Assembly: GCF_011801125.1 (NCBI RefSeq)
Contig: NZ_CP046171.1
Coordinates: 3,534,001-3,598,000 of the forward strand
Direction of reading: 5' to 3'
DNA length: 64,000 bases
Source of the DNA: Nocardia brasiliensis
GTDB lineage: Bacteria > Actinomycetota > Actinomycetes > Mycobacteriales > Mycobacteriaceae
The position numbers and the translations under genes were made by a program. The first letter of the stretch is position 1. The number at the start of each line of letters is the position of its first letter. The notes under the pieces are model-generated. The model saw only the letters and a list, made by a program, of their open reading frames with translations. It was not told where the DNA came from and did no database searches. Below, one piece after another: positions 17,254 to 27,474 of this stretch.

Positions 17254-18786
17254 TCACTGAGTGGGCGCGGGCCTGCGCCAGCGACCGCCGGGCCGGATGC
17301 GCCGGATGGTCGGACGGCGCAACGAGCCGAAGCGGCGCAGGATGCGCGGTCGCCGCACCGTGCGGTCGAACCACTCGCCGAGCGTGACGCCGGCTGCCAA
17401 GGCGCAACCGATGCCGAAGGCCGCGAGCAATTGGTTTGCCCCGGTCGCGAGTTGATCGTTGAGCACGGCGTTGAGTCCGCGGTACAGCTTGAGACCCGGC
17501 AACAGCGGCGTGATGCCCGCGACCGCGACGACCAGTGGGGGAGTCAGCGCCCGGCGGGCCATCAGGCCACCGGCCATGCCGATCACCGTCGCGGCCGCGC
17601 CGGAGGCGAGCACCGGACCGAACCCGGCCTGCTGCACGAGCAGAAAGCAGATCGTGCCCGCCGCACCGCTGCCCGCCGCCGCGGTGAGCGCGCGCCTCTC
17701 CGCGTAGCAGGCGAGCGCGAACGCCAGGGCGGCGACGGCACCGGCGATGATCTTGATCGGCAGGTCGGTGAAGTCAGGGCCCGGCGTCAGCTGGATCTGT
17801 GGCACGGTGGCGCCGATGGTGTCGCCGACGCGCAAGGCCAGCGCGATGCCCGCGATGATGCCGCCGGTCATCATCAGCACCTCGAGCATGCGTGCGGTCG
17901 AGGTGATCGGCGCGCCCGTTATGCCGTCCTGTACCGCGCCGACCAGTTGCAATCCACTGAGCAGCACGGTGATTCCGGCCGCGATGATCAGGGACGGGTC
18001 TACCTCGATGCCGAGCGGCTCGGCGAGTGTTGCCAGCACGATGGCCGGGGTCGCCGCGATCGCGCCGCCGACCATGTGCTGGAAGAAGAACGGCAGACCG
18101 TACCGATTGAGCACCCGGTTCATCCGGTCGATCGCCAGCGTGGTGCCGAAACTGACGGTGGCGACGACGATTCCGCCGCCGAGCAGCGCGGCGATCGCGG
18201 CCGCCAGCAGCGACCAGCCGAAGGTAGCCACCCAGCGGTTGTAGGGGTGCGGCGCGGAGGTGATCGCGTCCAGCGCGGCCCGCGCGTCGGCGGGGGCGAC
18301 CACCTCGTTGCGGATGCGCCTGGTCAGCCGGTCGACCGCCGCGAGCCGGGTGAAGTCGAGCGAGCGGTAGTGCACGATGCGCATGGTGCTCGCGGGCGGC
18401 AGCAGGGGGCCGCGGTCGGCGGAGATCCTGATCGCGTCGTAGGTGACATCGACGTGGCAACGCGCCAAACCGTAGGTGGCAGCGATGAATTGGACCTGTG
18501 TGGTGGTATCGATGACACCGGTGCCCGAGGCCATGACCACCTCGCCCACCCGCACGGCGAGATCGAGTACCTCGGCCACGCGCGCGTCGTCGCTGAGGTC
18601 GATCGGCTGCAGCGGCGCGGGCGCGGCCACGATGGTGTCGGCGATGGCCTGCCGATCGGCCACCAGGCGGCCGACCGCCTGACTCACCACCGCCAGACGT
18701 CGCCCGCGCCGGAACAGTCGGCGTCGACCGAGATGATCGACCCGCGTCTGCGTGCTGTCGCCTCCCGGGAGCGTGTCTGATGCCAT
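17254..18786 (-). CDS. ThrE-family threonine/serine exporter
   Basis: 510 aa from ATG 18786. It combines the soluble N-terminal ThrE domain (about residues 30-230, with VGEVVMASGTGVIDTTTQVQ, the fold's region that resembles a hydrolase) and ten hydrophobic segments. The two membrane halves correspond to the paired ThrE and ThrE_2 modules of C. glutamicum ThrE. The membrane part contains FGWSLLAAAIAALLGGGIVV and VAVAGITPLLPGLKLYRGL. The C-terminus is very basic. It would export threonine, serine or small peptides. Its start region faces a small plus-strand frame at 18836. Confidence 0.85.
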   Translation of the reverse strand: MASDTLPGGDSTQTRVDHLGRRRLFRRGRRLAVVSQAVGRLVADRQAIADTIVAAPAPLQPIDLSDDARVAEVLDLAVRVGEVVMASGTGVIDTTTQVQFIAATYGLARCHVDVTYDAIRISADRGPLLPPASTMRIVHYRSLDFTRLAAVDRLTRRIRNEVVAPADARAALDAITSAPHPYNRWVATFGWSLLAAAIAALLGGGIVVATVSFGTTLAIDRMNRVLNRYGLPFFFQHMVGGAIAATPAIVLATLAEPLGIEVDPSLIIAAGITVLLSGLQLVGAVQDGITGAPITSTARMLEVLMMTGGIIAGIALALRVGDTIGATVPQIQLTPGPDFTDLPIKIIAGAVAALAFALACYAERRALTAAAGSGAAGTICFLLVQQAGFGPVLASGAAATVIGMAGGLMARRALTPPLVVAVAGITPLLPGLKLYRGLNAVLNDQLATGANQLLAAFGIGCALAAGVTLGEWFDRTVRRPRILRRFGSLRRPTIRRIRPGGRWRRPAPTQ

Positions 18787-18835
18787 GCACGCGAACGTAG
18801 TCACCTCTCGCAGCCCTTCGCATCCGGGCTGGCAC

Positions 18836-19075
18836 ATGACCTCCCTCACGGCGTGTCGCCTACCCGGGCCCGTGGCCGCTGTCGAGGTCGTCACCCCGTT
18901 CGAGGAGACGCACGACGGCAAGAATGCGATGACCGTGCGCGATCCGGACGGCCGGATCGTGGCTGGAGGCGCCGGTGTAATTCGGGTGCCGGAGCGGGCG
19001 CGGGTGGCGGTCTCGCTCCGTGCGCGCAAATGGCTCGTTCGGGTGGCGGCCGGGGTGACCAGGGTCACTCTTTGA
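18836..19075 (+). CDS. Small hypothetical protein, 79 aa
   Basis: A 79-codon frame from ATG 18836, in the gap between the ThrE exporter and the MFS gene. Third positions are overwhelmingly G or C, as in real genes here, and the sequence (for example VEVVTPFEETHDGKNAMTVR) does not look like a shadow frame. No signal peptide, membrane segment or known family is recognised. There is no clear ribosome site. It could also be a decayed remnant. Confidence 0.35.
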   Translation: MTSLTACRLPGPVAAVEVVTPFEETHDGKNAMTVRDPDGRIVAGGAGVIRVPERARVAVSLRARKWLVRVAAGVTRVTL

Positions 19076-19295
19076 TCTTGATGGGGGGCGGAAGTTGTGC
19101 TGACCTGGGTGTTTTCCGTGCATGATGCGATGGTCGACCGGAAATTCGGATGTTTTGTGTCGGTGGTGACCGGAATACTCGGATGCGGCCGATCAGTTCG
19201 AGCTACCAGTTCCGTCTCAATCACTGTGGCACCGGACCTCGAACATCCTCCGCCACCTGTTCCAGTCACTACCCATGTCGCCCCCGGAGGTATCG

Positions 19296-20768
19296 ATGCC
19301 CGCCGCCCCATCCGTTTCCGTCTCGAAAGGACGGACGCCGCTGGTCATCCGGGTGCTGGTGCTCGCGACCTTCGTGGTGATCCTCAACGAGACCATCATG
19401 ATCAACGCGATCCCGCGGCTGATGGAGGATCTCGAGGTCACCGAGCGGGCCGCGCAGTGGGTCTCCACCGCGTTCATGCTCACCATGGCGGCCGTCATCC
19501 CGACCACCGGCTGGTTCCTGCAGCGGGTCACGACCAGGCAGGCCTACACCGTCGCGATGAGCGTGTTCCTCGCGGGCACGGCACTCTCGGCCGCGGCGCC
19601 CTCGTTCGCGGTGCTGCTGGTCGGCCGGATCATCCAGGCCGGCGGTACCGCGGTGATGATGCCGCTGCTGATGACCACGCTGATGACCGTGGTGCCCGAG
19701 CAGGATCGCGGCCGGGTGATGGGCAACGTCACCCTCGCCATCTCGGTGGCGCCCGCGATGGGTCCGGTGATCTCCGGGCTCGTGCTCGAGGTCGGTTCGT
19801 GGCGTTGGCTTTTCGTGCTGGTCCTGCCGATCACGGGCCTGGTCACCTGGCTCGGCCTGCGGCAACTGGAGAACGTCGGTGAGCCGGAGGCCGGCGCCAT
19901 CGACTGGGCCAGCGTCGTGTTCGCCGCCCTCGGTTTCGGCGGCTTGGTCTACGGACTCAGCAAGTTCGAGGCCGACAACCTCGGCGGGCCCGCGCTGATC
20001 GTGGCCGCGGGCGTGGCGCTCATCGCCACCTTCGTCTTCCGGCAGCTGCGGCTGCAGCGCACCGGCACCCCGCTGCTCGACCTGCGGGTCCTGCTGGCGG
20101 GCACCTATACCAAGGCGCTGGTGCTGATGTCGGTGGCGTTCATGGCGATGCTCGGCTCGATGATCCTGCTTCCGCTGTACCTGCAGAACCTGCGCGGCCT
20201 GAGCCCGCTGGCCACCGGCCTGCTGGTGATGCCGGGCGGTCTGGCGATGGGTCTGCTCGGACCGACCGTCGGCCGGTTGTTCGACCGCTTCGGCGGCCGC
20301 TGGCTGGTGATCCCGGGCGCGATCGCGATCACGGTGGCACTGGCCGGCTTCACCCAGATCTCGAAGTCGATGCCGTACTGGCAGCTGGTCGCCCTGCACA
20401 TGCTGCTGATGGTGGCGCTGGCCGCGACCTTCACCCCGGTCTTCACCCTGGGTCTCGGCGCGCTGCCGCACAACCTGTACTCGCACGGCAGCTCGATGCT
20501 GGGCACCCTGCAGCAGGTCGCGGCGGCGTTCGGCACCGCGATGGTGGTGACCATCATGTCGGCGCGCAGCAGCCAGCTCGTCGAGGACGGTGTCGAACTC
20601 GCCACCGCGCACCTCGACGGTATGCGCCTGGCGTTCCTGGTCTCCGCGGTCCTGTCGCTGATCGTGGTGGTCATGGCGGTGCTGCTGCCGAGCCGCGCCG
20701 CCGACCATGTGGAGCAGGCCGCGGCAGGCGAGACCGACCCTGCGGCACCCGAGTTGATCAAGGGCTGA
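19296..20768 (+). CDS. DHA2-family (EmrB/QacA) MFS multidrug exporter
   Basis: 490 aa from ATG 19296, preferred over ATG 19275 because GGAGG ends 5 nt before it. The first helix carries VLATFVVILNETIMINAIPR, the DHA2 motif D1 region, and MFS motif C is represented by ISVAPAMGPVISG. The length and hydrophobic profile give 13-14 helices. These are proton-driven drug or lipid exporters. It has no adjacent regulator. A strong hairpin follows at 20794-20827. The long, lower-GC upstream region (19076-19295) probably holds its promoter. Confidence 0.85.
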   Translation: MPAAPSVSVSKGRTPLVIRVLVLATFVVILNETIMINAIPRLMEDLEVTERAAQWVSTAFMLTMAAVIPTTGWFLQRVTTRQAYTVAMSVFLAGTALSAAAPSFAVLLVGRIIQAGGTAVMMPLLMTTLMTVVPEQDRGRVMGNVTLAISVAPAMGPVISGLVLEVGSWRWLFVLVLPITGLVTWLGLRQLENVGEPEAGAIDWASVVFAALGFGGLVYGLSKFEADNLGGPALIVAAGVALIATFVFRQLRLQRTGTPLLDLRVLLAGTYTKALVLMSVAFMAMLGSMILLPLYLQNLRGLSPLATGLLVMPGGLAMGLLGPTVGRLFDRFGGRWLVIPGAIAITVALAGFTQISKSMPYWQLVALHMLLMVALAATFTPVFTLGLGALPHNLYSHGSSMLGTLQQVAAAFGTAMVVTIMSARSSQLVEDGVELATAHLDGMRLAFLVSAVLSLIVVVMAVLLPSRAADHVEQAAAGETDPAAPELIKG

Positions 20769-20793
20769 CCGGGACTCGGTACCCGACCAGCAC

Positions 20794-20827
20794 GACGCAG
20801 CCCCTGGCCCAGGCCGGGGGCTGCGTC
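20794..20827. terminator. Hairpin terminator after MFS gene
   Basis: An 11-bp perfect stem (GACGCAGCCCC / GGGGCTGCGTC) with a 12-nt loop follows the MFS stop codon by 25 bp. No U-tract. Confidence 0.65.
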
Positions 20828-20908
20828 GATTCCGGGCGCGGTGGCCGCTCGGCCCTGTCGGTGCGCCTCGGTAGGCTGGGCGAGAGCAACGAGATCGCGG
20901 GGGTGGAA

Positions 20909-21568
20909 ATGGGTGTGGGGGAACGGCCGAGGGGTCTCGGCAAGCGTGCGTGGGTGACCACGAAACTGATGCGCCGGGTACTGCGCGGGTTGGCCTGGTC
21001 GCGGTTCGTGCGCGTCACGGTGATCGGTCGCGAGACGGTGCCGAAGGCCGGACCGGTGATCGTGGCCAGTAATCACATCTCGATGCTGGACGCGGTGTTC
21101 CTGTGGGGTGCGTTGCGGCGCAGGGCGATCGCGATCGCGATGGCGGAGCTGTGGTCGTGGCCGGTGGTGGGGTGGCTGGTGCGCAGGCTCGGCCATATCC
21201 CGGTGCTGCGGCGCGACAGCCAGTCGGGGCAGGCCGCGCTCTCGCAGGCCGAGCAGATCCTGCGCCACGGCGGCGTGCTGCTGATCTATCCGGAGGGACG
21301 GTTGGTCGCGCCGGGCGAGCGCGAGCCCTACAAGCCCGGTGTCGCGAAACTCGCTCTGGCCAGCGGTGTTCCGATCATTCCGGTCGGCACCACCGGCACC
21401 GACCGGGTGCTGCCGATGCGGCGCACCCGCGGCGACGGCCCGGCCTTCGACCGCCGCCAGCAGGTGACCATTCACTTCGGCGCCCCGATCGATCCGGCGG
21501 ATTTCGACGATCCCGAGAAGCTGCTCGACCAACTGCGGCAGCGGATCGAGGAACTCCGCGCGGACTGA
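20909..21568 (+). CDS. 1-acyl-sn-glycerol-3-phosphate acyltransferase (PlsC-like)
   Basis: 219 aa from ATG 20909. It contains the acyltransferase catalytic HX4D motif in SNHISMLDAVFLWGA and the glycerol-3-phosphate-binding EGR in LLIYPEGRLVAPGE, then GVAKLALASGVPIIPVG. It acylates lysophosphatidic acid, or a similar acceptor, at the inner membrane during phospholipid synthesis. It stands alone between a terminator and a converging DUF1801 gene. Confidence 0.85.
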   Translation: MGVGERPRGLGKRAWVTTKLMRRVLRGLAWSRFVRVTVIGRETVPKAGPVIVASNHISMLDAVFLWGALRRRAIAIAMAELWSWPVVGWLVRRLGHIPVLRRDSQSGQAALSQAEQILRHGGVLLIYPEGRLVAPGEREPYKPGVAKLALASGVPIIPVGTTGTDRVLPMRRTRGDGPAFDRRQQVTIHFGAPIDPADFDDPEKLLDQLRQRIEELRAD

Positions 21569-21580
21569 CCGACCCCTTGC

Positions 21581-22042
21581 TCAGCCGACCGCCTTGCGCA
21601 CCAGTGCCCCGAGCACGGCCTCGTCCGCCGCGGTCAACTCGGTGATCGCGAACGCGCTCGCCCACATGGTGCCCTCGTCGAGCTGCGCCGGATCGCTGAA
21701 GGCGAAGGTCGAGTAGCGGGTCTTGAACTTCGCCGCGGGCTGGAAGTGGCAGACGATCTTCCCGTCGGCGGCGTAGGCGGGCATGCCGTACCAGAGTCGC
21801 GGCGTGAGCGTCGGCGCGTTGGCCTTCACGAGCGCGTGTACCCGCTCGGCCGTCGCCCGGTCCGCGTCCGACATCTCGGCGATCTTGGCGAGGACATCGG
21901 CCTCGCCGTCCGCCTTGGCGTTGCGGCTCGTGCGCCGCGATGCCGTCTTCAACTCCTTGGCGCGCTGCTTCATCGCGTCGCGCTCCTCGGCGGTGAAACC
22001 GTCGTAGGACTTGGTGGTGGCCTGGTCGTTGGTGGTGCTCAT
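21581..22042 (-). CDS. DUF1801-family (YdhG-like) protein
   Basis: 153 aa from ATG 22042. The C-terminal two thirds has the DUF1801 fold signature: hydrophobic-aromatic LTPRLWYGMPAYAADGKIVC, followed by FQPAAKFKTRYSTFAFSD. The N-terminus is polar, lysine-rich and probably helical (YDGFTAEERDAMKQRAKELK). Relatives include the Bacillus FraH/YdhG iron-chaperone-like proteins, but a biochemical role is not established. Converges on plsC. Confidence 0.7.
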   Translation of the reverse strand: MSTTNDQATTKSYDGFTAEERDAMKQRAKELKTASRRTSRNAKADGEADVLAKIAEMSDADRATAERVHALVKANAPTLTPRLWYGMPAYAADGKIVCHFQPAAKFKTRYSTFAFSDPAQLDEGTMWASAFAITELTAADEAVLGALVRKAVG

Positions 22043-22151
22043 CGGAGGGTCCTCCTGATCGGTGCTGCGTTGCTTTCCATGCTATGAAGCGAGCACGGGG
22101 CAATGCTTCTCGAAAACTGATCAGTGGCACCGCATCCGATGAGCCGCCGGT

Positions 22152-24089
22152 TCACCCGCGTTCGTAGACGCTCGCGTCCTCGAGCATCGCGGCGCGCAGC
22201 ATCGACTCCGGTACGCCAAGCCCCTCGATCAGTGTGAGCGCGTCGGGACGCAGCCGGTCGACGAGTTCGTTGACGCCGCGGCGCACGCCCTTGGCCCGCT
22301 CGACGGACATGAAGCGATGCATGATGTACCAGGCCGAGTTCTCCTCCAGCGTCGAGTAGACGTAGAGGTCGCACACGGTCTCGGCGAGTGCCTTCGCGTC
22401 CGGGTCGTGGATGTCCTCGATGCCTTCGATGAACGCCTCCAGCACCAGCCGATCGATGTGCGCGGTGCCCGCCGTGAGGATGTGGTCCTGCGCGTTGTTG
22501 AAGGCCTCGAACGGGCTGGTGTCCGCGGCGCGGGCGCGCAGGCGGTGCCCGGCGGTGCGCACCAGATAGTCCTCGCGGTCGGCGAAGAGCTGCAGCTGCA
22601 CGGCGCGGCGGGACAGATCGCCGTCGTCGACCGTGTCGTCGGAGCCGTCGCGCAGGGTCTGGATCAGCTGTCGCACACCCGAACGCTTACGTACCTCGTC
22701 GCGCGCCATGGTGGCGGCGAACTTGACCCACCCGAGTGCGTCGAGGTCGCGGATCTCGTCGGAGTACGCGGTGAGCAGCTCCTTGGCGACCAGCTGGGTG
22801 AGCACCACGTTGTCGCCTTCGAAGGTGGTGAACACGTCGGTGTCGGCCTTCAGCGTGACCAGCCGGTTCTCCGTCAGATAGCCTGCGCCGCCACAGGCTT
22901 CGCGGCATTCCTGGATGGCGCGGGTGGCATGCCTGGTCTGGGCGACCTTCAGGCCCGCGGCGCGCTTCTCCAGCGCACGCTGGGAGCTGGGGTTGAGGTC
23001 CTGCCCGGTCTGCACGAGGTGCATGCGGCGGACGAGGTCGTTCTGCGCGAACGCCAGCGCGTAGGACTTGGCGACCAGCGGGAGCAGCCGTCGCTGATGG
23101 CTGCGGTAGTCCAGCAGCACGGTCTCCTGCCCGCTGTCCGGATCGGAGAACTGCCTGCGCTTTTCGGCGTAGCGCACCGCGATGCTCAGCCCGACCCTGG
23201 CACCGGCCGCGGCGGCGCCGCCCACGCTGACCCGCCCGCGCACCAGCGTGCCGAGCGTGGTGAAGAAGCGGCGGCTCGGGTTCTCGATCTCGGAGCTGTA
23301 GGTGCCGTCTGGCGCGACGTCGGCGTACCGGTTGAGCAGATTCTCCCGCGGCACCCGCACGTTGTCGAAGACGATGCGGCCGTTGTCGACACCGGGCAGT
23401 CCGCCCTTGAGGCCGTCATCGATGGTGGTCACGCCGGGCAGGTCCGCGCCCGCCTCGTCGCGGATCGGCACCAGCAGACAGTGCACGCCCTGGTTCTTGC
23501 CCTGGGTGATGAGCTGCGCGAAAACCGCTGCCATCCTTGCGTGTTCGGCCGCACCGCCGATGTAGTCCTTGCGTGCCGAGGGCGTGGGGGAGTGCACCAC
23601 GAACTCTTGGGTCTCGGGATCGTAGGTCGCGGTGGTCTCGAGGTTGGCGACATCGCTGCCGTGCCCGGATTCGGTCATCGCGAAGCAGCCGAGCAGATCG
23701 AGCGAGAGCAGTCGCTTGATGTAATCGCGGTGCCGGTCGGTGCCGAGGTTCTCCACGGCGCCGCCGAACAGCCCCCACTGCACACCGGCTTTCACCCACA
23801 GCGACAGATCGGCGTAGGCGAGCATCTCCAACCCGGTGACCGCGGCGCCCGGTTCGCTGGTGCCGCCGTTCTCCCGGCGGAAGCCGCGCTCGGCGTAGCC
23901 CATCGTCGCGATGGCGCGCATCTGGTCGAGCACCCGTGCCCGCGCGGCCTTGTAGTCGAGGTAGGGATCTCCGGCGAACTTGTCGTCGGCGAGCTGAACG
24001 CGCGCCTGCTCGCGGATCTCGCCCCACGGTCCGTCGAGCGCTGCGCGTAGGTGATCTGCCGTCGTTGCGGTGCCGGTGCCGGTAGTCAT
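22152..24089 (-). CDS. Acyl-CoA dehydrogenase/oxidase
   Basis: 645 aa from ATG 24089, longer than a standard acyl-CoA dehydrogenase and in the range of acyl-CoA oxidases. The middle domain has CFAMTESGHGSDVANLETTA, the FAD-binding stretch, and the C-terminal helical domain has ECREACGGAGYLTENRL and DVFTTFEGDNVVLTQLVAKE. An extra C-terminal domain runs from about residue 480 (LIQTLRDGSDDTVDDGD). It would oxidise acyl-CoA at the alpha-beta position. It is divergent from a TetR/ABC operon, and the repeats at 24166-24201 may control both directions. Confidence 0.85.
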   Translation of the reverse strand: MTTGTGTATTADHLRAALDGPWGEIREQARVQLADDKFAGDPYLDYKAARARVLDQMRAIATMGYAERGFRRENGGTSEPGAAVTGLEMLAYADLSLWVKAGVQWGLFGGAVENLGTDRHRDYIKRLLSLDLLGCFAMTESGHGSDVANLETTATYDPETQEFVVHSPTPSARKDYIGGAAEHARMAAVFAQLITQGKNQGVHCLLVPIRDEAGADLPGVTTIDDGLKGGLPGVDNGRIVFDNVRVPRENLLNRYADVAPDGTYSSEIENPSRRFFTTLGTLVRGRVSVGGAAAAGARVGLSIAVRYAEKRRQFSDPDSGQETVLLDYRSHQRRLLPLVAKSYALAFAQNDLVRRMHLVQTGQDLNPSSQRALEKRAAGLKVAQTRHATRAIQECREACGGAGYLTENRLVTLKADTDVFTTFEGDNVVLTQLVAKELLTAYSDEIRDLDALGWVKFAATMARDEVRKRSGVRQLIQTLRDGSDDTVDDGDLSRRAVQLQLFADREDYLVRTAGHRLRARAADTSPFEAFNNAQDHILTAGTAHIDRLVLEAFIEGIEDIHDPDAKALAETVCDLYVYSTLEENSAWYIMHRFMSVERAKGVRRGVNELVDRLRPDALTLIEGLGVPESMLRAAMLEDASVYERG

Positions 24090-24165
24090 AACTCGACAGT
24101 AGCCGGATCCGGGCCGGGCAAACCGTGACTGTTGACACGACATTCCGGACAGGCTCTTGTAGTCG

Positions 24166-24201
24166 ATTGAACGCGTGTTTAGTATATTGAACATGTGTTT
24201 A
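24166..24201. promoter_or_regulatory. Paired direct repeats, probable TetR operator overlapping the TetR start
   Basis: Two 16-bp copies, ATTGAACGCGTGTTTA (24166-24181) and ATTGAACATGTGTTTA (24186-24201), differ at two bases and are spaced 20 bp start to start, about two helical turns. Between them TGTTTA-N6-TGAACA is a near-inverted repeat over a TAGTAT box. The TetR GTG start (24195) lies inside copy two, so the mRNA is probably leaderless and autoregulated. Confidence 0.6.
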
Positions 24202-24848
24202 ACGAACAGCCCGTATCGCAAGGACCCGCCACGGACCTGACCACCGCGGCCCGAATACGCGACGCCGCGATCGAGGTCTTCGGCGACCAGGGCTTCCAGG
24301 TCGGCGTGCGTGCCATCGCGAAGGCGGCGGGGGTTTCGCCGGGACTGGTCAACCACCACTTCGGCTCGAAGGACGGCCTGCGGGCCGCGTGCGACGCCAG
24401 GGTGCAGCAGTTGATCCGGGACAAGAAGCTCCAGACGATCGCCGCGGGCAATGTCCAGAAGGGCATGCTGGCCGCACTCGCCGAGATCGAGGAGTACGGG
24501 CCGCTGGTCGCCTATATGGTCCGCAGCCTGCAAGCCGGCGGTCCGATGGCTAAGTCCCTGTTCGAGCACATGGTCGAGGACGCCGAGGGCTACATTCAGC
24601 AGGGCGTGGCGGCCGGCGTGATCAAGCCGAGCCGCGATCCGGCGGCGCGGGCCCGATACATGATGACGCTCAACGTCGGCGCGACGCTGCTCTGGGTGCA
24701 GATGCACCAGGAGCCAGGCGAAAAGCTGGACTTCCGTAAGGCCATCCGTGAGCTGACTGAAGAGCTCACCCCGCCGGCCCTGGAGTTCTACACCCAGGGC
24801 ATTCTCACCGACCCCACACTTTTGGACACCTTCACCAAGGAGCATTGA
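24195..24848 (+). CDS. TetR-family regulator of the ABC exporter
   Basis: 217 aa from GTG 24195; no ribosome site precedes it and a -10-like TAGTAT is about 9 bp upstream, fitting leaderless translation. HTH at about residues 17-62: [20 protein letters not shown], then [20 protein letters not shown]. The C-terminal domain matches the tetracyclin-repressor-like group paired with antibiotic ABC exporters. Its stop overlaps the ABC ATPase start by one base (TGATG), so the regulator and transporter form one operon. Confidence 0.88.
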   Translation: MFNEQPVSQGPATDLTTAARIRDAAIEVFGDQGFQVGVRAIAKAAGVSPGLVNHHFGSKDGLRAACDARVQQLIRDKKLQTIAAGNVQKGMLAALAEIEEYGPLVAYMVRSLQAGGPMAKSLFEHMVEDAEGYIQQGVAAGVIKPSRDPAARARYMMTLNVGATLLWVQMHQEPGEKLDFRKAIRELTEELTPPALEFYTQGILTDPTLLDTFTKEH

Positions 24849-25777
24849 TGTCCGAGGTCATTCAAATCGCCGGTCTCCGTAAGACGTTCGGCCATGTGGC
24901 CGCGCTGGACGGCTTGGATCTCGCCGTCAGCGAAGGCGAGATCCACGGCTTCCTCGGTCCGAACGGCGCGGGCAAGTCGACGACCATCCGGGTGCTGCTC
25001 GGCATTCTGCGCGCCACCTCCGGTCGCGCCGAGCTGCTCGGGCGCGACCCGTGGGTCGATGCGGTCGCCTTGCATCATGAACTCGCTTATGTGCCAGGCG
25101 ATGTCACGCTATGGCCATCGCTGTCGGGTGGCGAGACCATCGACCTGCTGGCCAGAATGCGCGGCGGGATCAACGCCGGTCGGCGTGCGGAGCTGATCGA
25201 GCGCTTCGACCTGGACCCGCGCAAGAAGGCGCGCACCTACTCCAAAGGCAATCGTCAGAAGGTCGCGCTGATCTCCGCGCTCGCCTCGGACGTGCGCCTG
25301 CTACTGCTGGACGAGCCGACCTCCGGCCTGGATCCCTTGATGGAGCAGGTTTTTCGTGAATGCGTGCAGGAGGCCAAGGATCGCGGCACCACGGTGCTGC
25401 TGTCGAGTCACATCCTCTCCGAAGTGGAGGCACTCTGCGACCGGGTGACCATCATCCGGTCGGGTCGCACCGTGGAGAGCGGCACGCTCGCGCAGATGCG
25501 GCACCTGTCGCGCACCTCGATCACCGCCGAATTGACCGGTGACCCGGGCGATCTCGCACGGATTCCCGGTCTCGACGATATCCAGTGGGACGGAAAGACC
25601 TTGCGCTGTCAAGTGGACGGCGCGCATCTTGGCGAGTTGATCCGGGTACTCGGCGACACCGGGGTGCGCAGCCTGACCAGTGCGCCGCCGACCCTGGAGG
25701 AACTGTTCCTGCGGCACTATCACGTCGGCGTCGACGCGGCCGCCCCGGCGCAGGGCGGGGAGAAGGTGCGGGCATGA
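24848..25777 (+). CDS. ABC transporter ATP-binding protein (drug-exporter type)
   Basis: 309 aa from ATG 24848. Walker A is GPNGAGKST (about residues 37-45), the signature loop is the variant [11 protein letters not shown], Walker B is [14 protein letters not shown], with the switch His in [14 protein letters not shown]. The C-terminal 90 residues are the regulatory extension usual in DrrA-like ATPases. It powers the adjacent permease, with which it overlaps by ATGA. Confidence 0.93.
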   Translation: MSEVIQIAGLRKTFGHVAALDGLDLAVSEGEIHGFLGPNGAGKSTTIRVLLGILRATSGRAELLGRDPWVDAVALHHELAYVPGDVTLWPSLSGGETIDLLARMRGGINAGRRAELIERFDLDPRKKARTYSKGNRQKVALISALASDVRLLLLDEPTSGLDPLMEQVFRECVQEAKDRGTTVLLSSHILSEVEALCDRVTIIRSGRTVESGTLAQMRHLSRTSITAELTGDPGDLARIPGLDDIQWDGKTLRCQVDGAHLGELIRVLGDTGVRSLTSAPPTLEELFLRHYHVGVDAAAPAQGGEKVRA

Positions 25778-27408
25778 CGACCGTCGCCGCGGGCAGGCAG
25801 CACGCCGCCCCCGCCGCGCGCGGTGCGGCCGAGTTCGCCGGTACCGGACGGTTGCTGCGGCTGTATCTGCGCCGAGACCGAATCGTCCTGCCGCTGTGGG
25901 TGATCGCGTTCGGCATGCTGCCCGCCTTCTATGTGTCGGCGACGAAAGGCGTGTACAGCTCGGCGGCCGATCTGGCGAACTACGCCAGAACGATCACCGA
26001 CAGCCCGGCGCTGGTCGCCATGTACGGTCCGGTGTTCAGCACCGAGCCCGGTTCGATGTATCTGTGGAAGGCGGGACCGTTCTTCGCGATGATCGCGATC
26101 GCCACCGTCCTCACCGTCATCCGGCACACCAGGGTCGAGGAGGAAACCGGACGGGCCGAACTGATCGGCGCGACCAGCATCGGCCGCTACGCGGGGCTCT
26201 CGTCCGTGCTGGTGCTGACCACGGCCGGCTGTTCGGCGGTCGGAATCATCGCTGCCACAATGCTTTACAGCAGCAATCTGCCGGTGGCGGGCTCGGTGGC
26301 CTATGCGGCGACGCTCGCCGGTTCCGGGCTCGCCTGGGCCGGGGTGGCCGCCGTGGCCGCGCAGGTGAGCACCAGCTCCCGCATCGCCAGGGGCATCGCG
26401 CTCGGCGCGCTGGCCGCGGCCTACGCGCTGCGGGCCATCGGCGACGCCGGAAACGGTGTGCTGTCCTGGTTTTCGCCGCTGGGCTGGTGCATCCAGATGC
26501 GCGCGTTCGCACAGGAGCGGTGGTGGGTGCTCATCCCGCTGCTCGTGCTCGCGGTGCTGACGGTGGCGGCGGCGTACCTGCTGCTGAGTCGGCGCGATAC
26601 CGGTTCGGGGCTGGTCGCCGAGCGGCCGGGACCGCCGAGTGCCACACCGTCGCTGGCGGGACCGCTGGGCCTGGCGTGGCGGTTACAGCGTGGGTCGATC
26701 GTGTTCTGGGCCGTCGGATTCCTGCTGTACGGGCTGCTGATGGGCGGGGCGATCAAGAGCGTCGGGGACATGCTCGGTGAGAACGAGACCATGCAGGACG
26801 CGATCACCAGGATGGGCGGCTCGACCATGCTGCGGGATTCGTTCGTCACGCTGGCGCTCACGTTACTGGCGGCGGGCGCCGCCGCCTATTCGCTCTCGGC
26901 CACGCTGCGCCTGCACGACGAGGAGTCCAGTCAGCGCGTCGAGGCGACCCTCGCCGGTGCGGTCGGTCGCGCGCGATACGCGGCGAGCCACATCGCTTTC
27001 GCGCTGCTCGGTCCGGTGCTGCTGCTATCGGTCGCCGGTCTCGCGATCGGGGTTGTCTACGGAGCGACCGACGGTGATCTGGTGGGCAAGGTGGCCGACA
27101 CGCTGGCCGCGGCGCTGGTTCAGGTGCCCGCGGTGTGGGTGTTCACCGGGATCGCGGTGGCGCTCTACGGGTTCGCGCCGCGCTTCACCCCGGTGGCGTG
27201 GGGTGTGCTCAGCGTCGCGGTCGTCATCTACTTCGTCGGCTCGCTGGACGGCCTGCCGCAGTGGGTGGTGGATCTGGTGCCGTTCGTCCACCCGCCGAAG
27301 CTGCCCGGTGCGGAGTTCGACATCGTGCCGATCGGCTGGCTGCTCGGTATCGCGGCCGTGCTCCTCGTGGCGGGCCTGCTCGCCTTCCGCCGCCGCGACC
27401 TGCGCTGA
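25774..27408 (+). CDS. ABC-2 type exporter permease, tetronasin-resistance-like
   Basis: 544 aa from ATG 25774. The hydrophobic profile gives about twelve membrane segments in two similar halves, the second starting near [20 protein letters not shown]. This two-in-one layout is that of the polyketide/tetronasin exporter permeases (TnrB3-like). With the ATPase it should export a hydrophobic antibiotic or a native lipid. The ligand sensed by the TetR is probably the substrate. A bidirectional terminator follows. Confidence 0.85.
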   Translation: MTTVAAGRQHAAPAARGAAEFAGTGRLLRLYLRRDRIVLPLWVIAFGMLPAFYVSATKGVYSSAADLANYARTITDSPALVAMYGPVFSTEPGSMYLWKAGPFFAMIAIATVLTVIRHTRVEEETGRAELIGATSIGRYAGLSSVLVLTTAGCSAVGIIAATMLYSSNLPVAGSVAYAATLAGSGLAWAGVAAVAAQVSTSSRIARGIALGALAAAYALRAIGDAGNGVLSWFSPLGWCIQMRAFAQERWWVLIPLLVLAVLTVAAAYLLLSRRDTGSGLVAERPGPPSATPSLAGPLGLAWRLQRGSIVFWAVGFLLYGLLMGGAIKSVGDMLGENETMQDAITRMGGSTMLRDSFVTLALTLLAAGAAAYSLSATLRLHDEESSQRVEATLAGAVGRARYAASHIAFALLGPVLLLSVAGLAIGVVYGATDGDLVGKVADTLAAALVQVPAVWVFTGIAVALYGFAPRFTPVAWGVLSVAVVIYFVGSLDGLPQWVVDLVPFVHPPKLPGAEFDIVPIGWLLGIAAVLLVAGLLAFRRRDLR

Positions 27409-27415
27409 CCAGCTG

Positions 27416-27450
27416 TTCCCCGGTCCGCGCCGGCCGCGCGGGCCGGGGAA
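27416..27450. terminator. Bidirectional terminator
   Basis: TTCCCCGG / CCGGGGAA forms an 8-bp outer stem with a GC-rich inner hairpin, between the converging ABC permease and LLM oxidoreductase genes. Confidence 0.55.
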
Positions 27451-27474
27451 ACGGCACGCGGTGCGTGGTCGGGC

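Noticed and set aside
17194..18780. Long plus-strand frames opposite the ThrE gene.
   Set aside because: Antisense shadow: charged, low-complexity translation, while the minus frame has clear ThrE domains and membrane helices.
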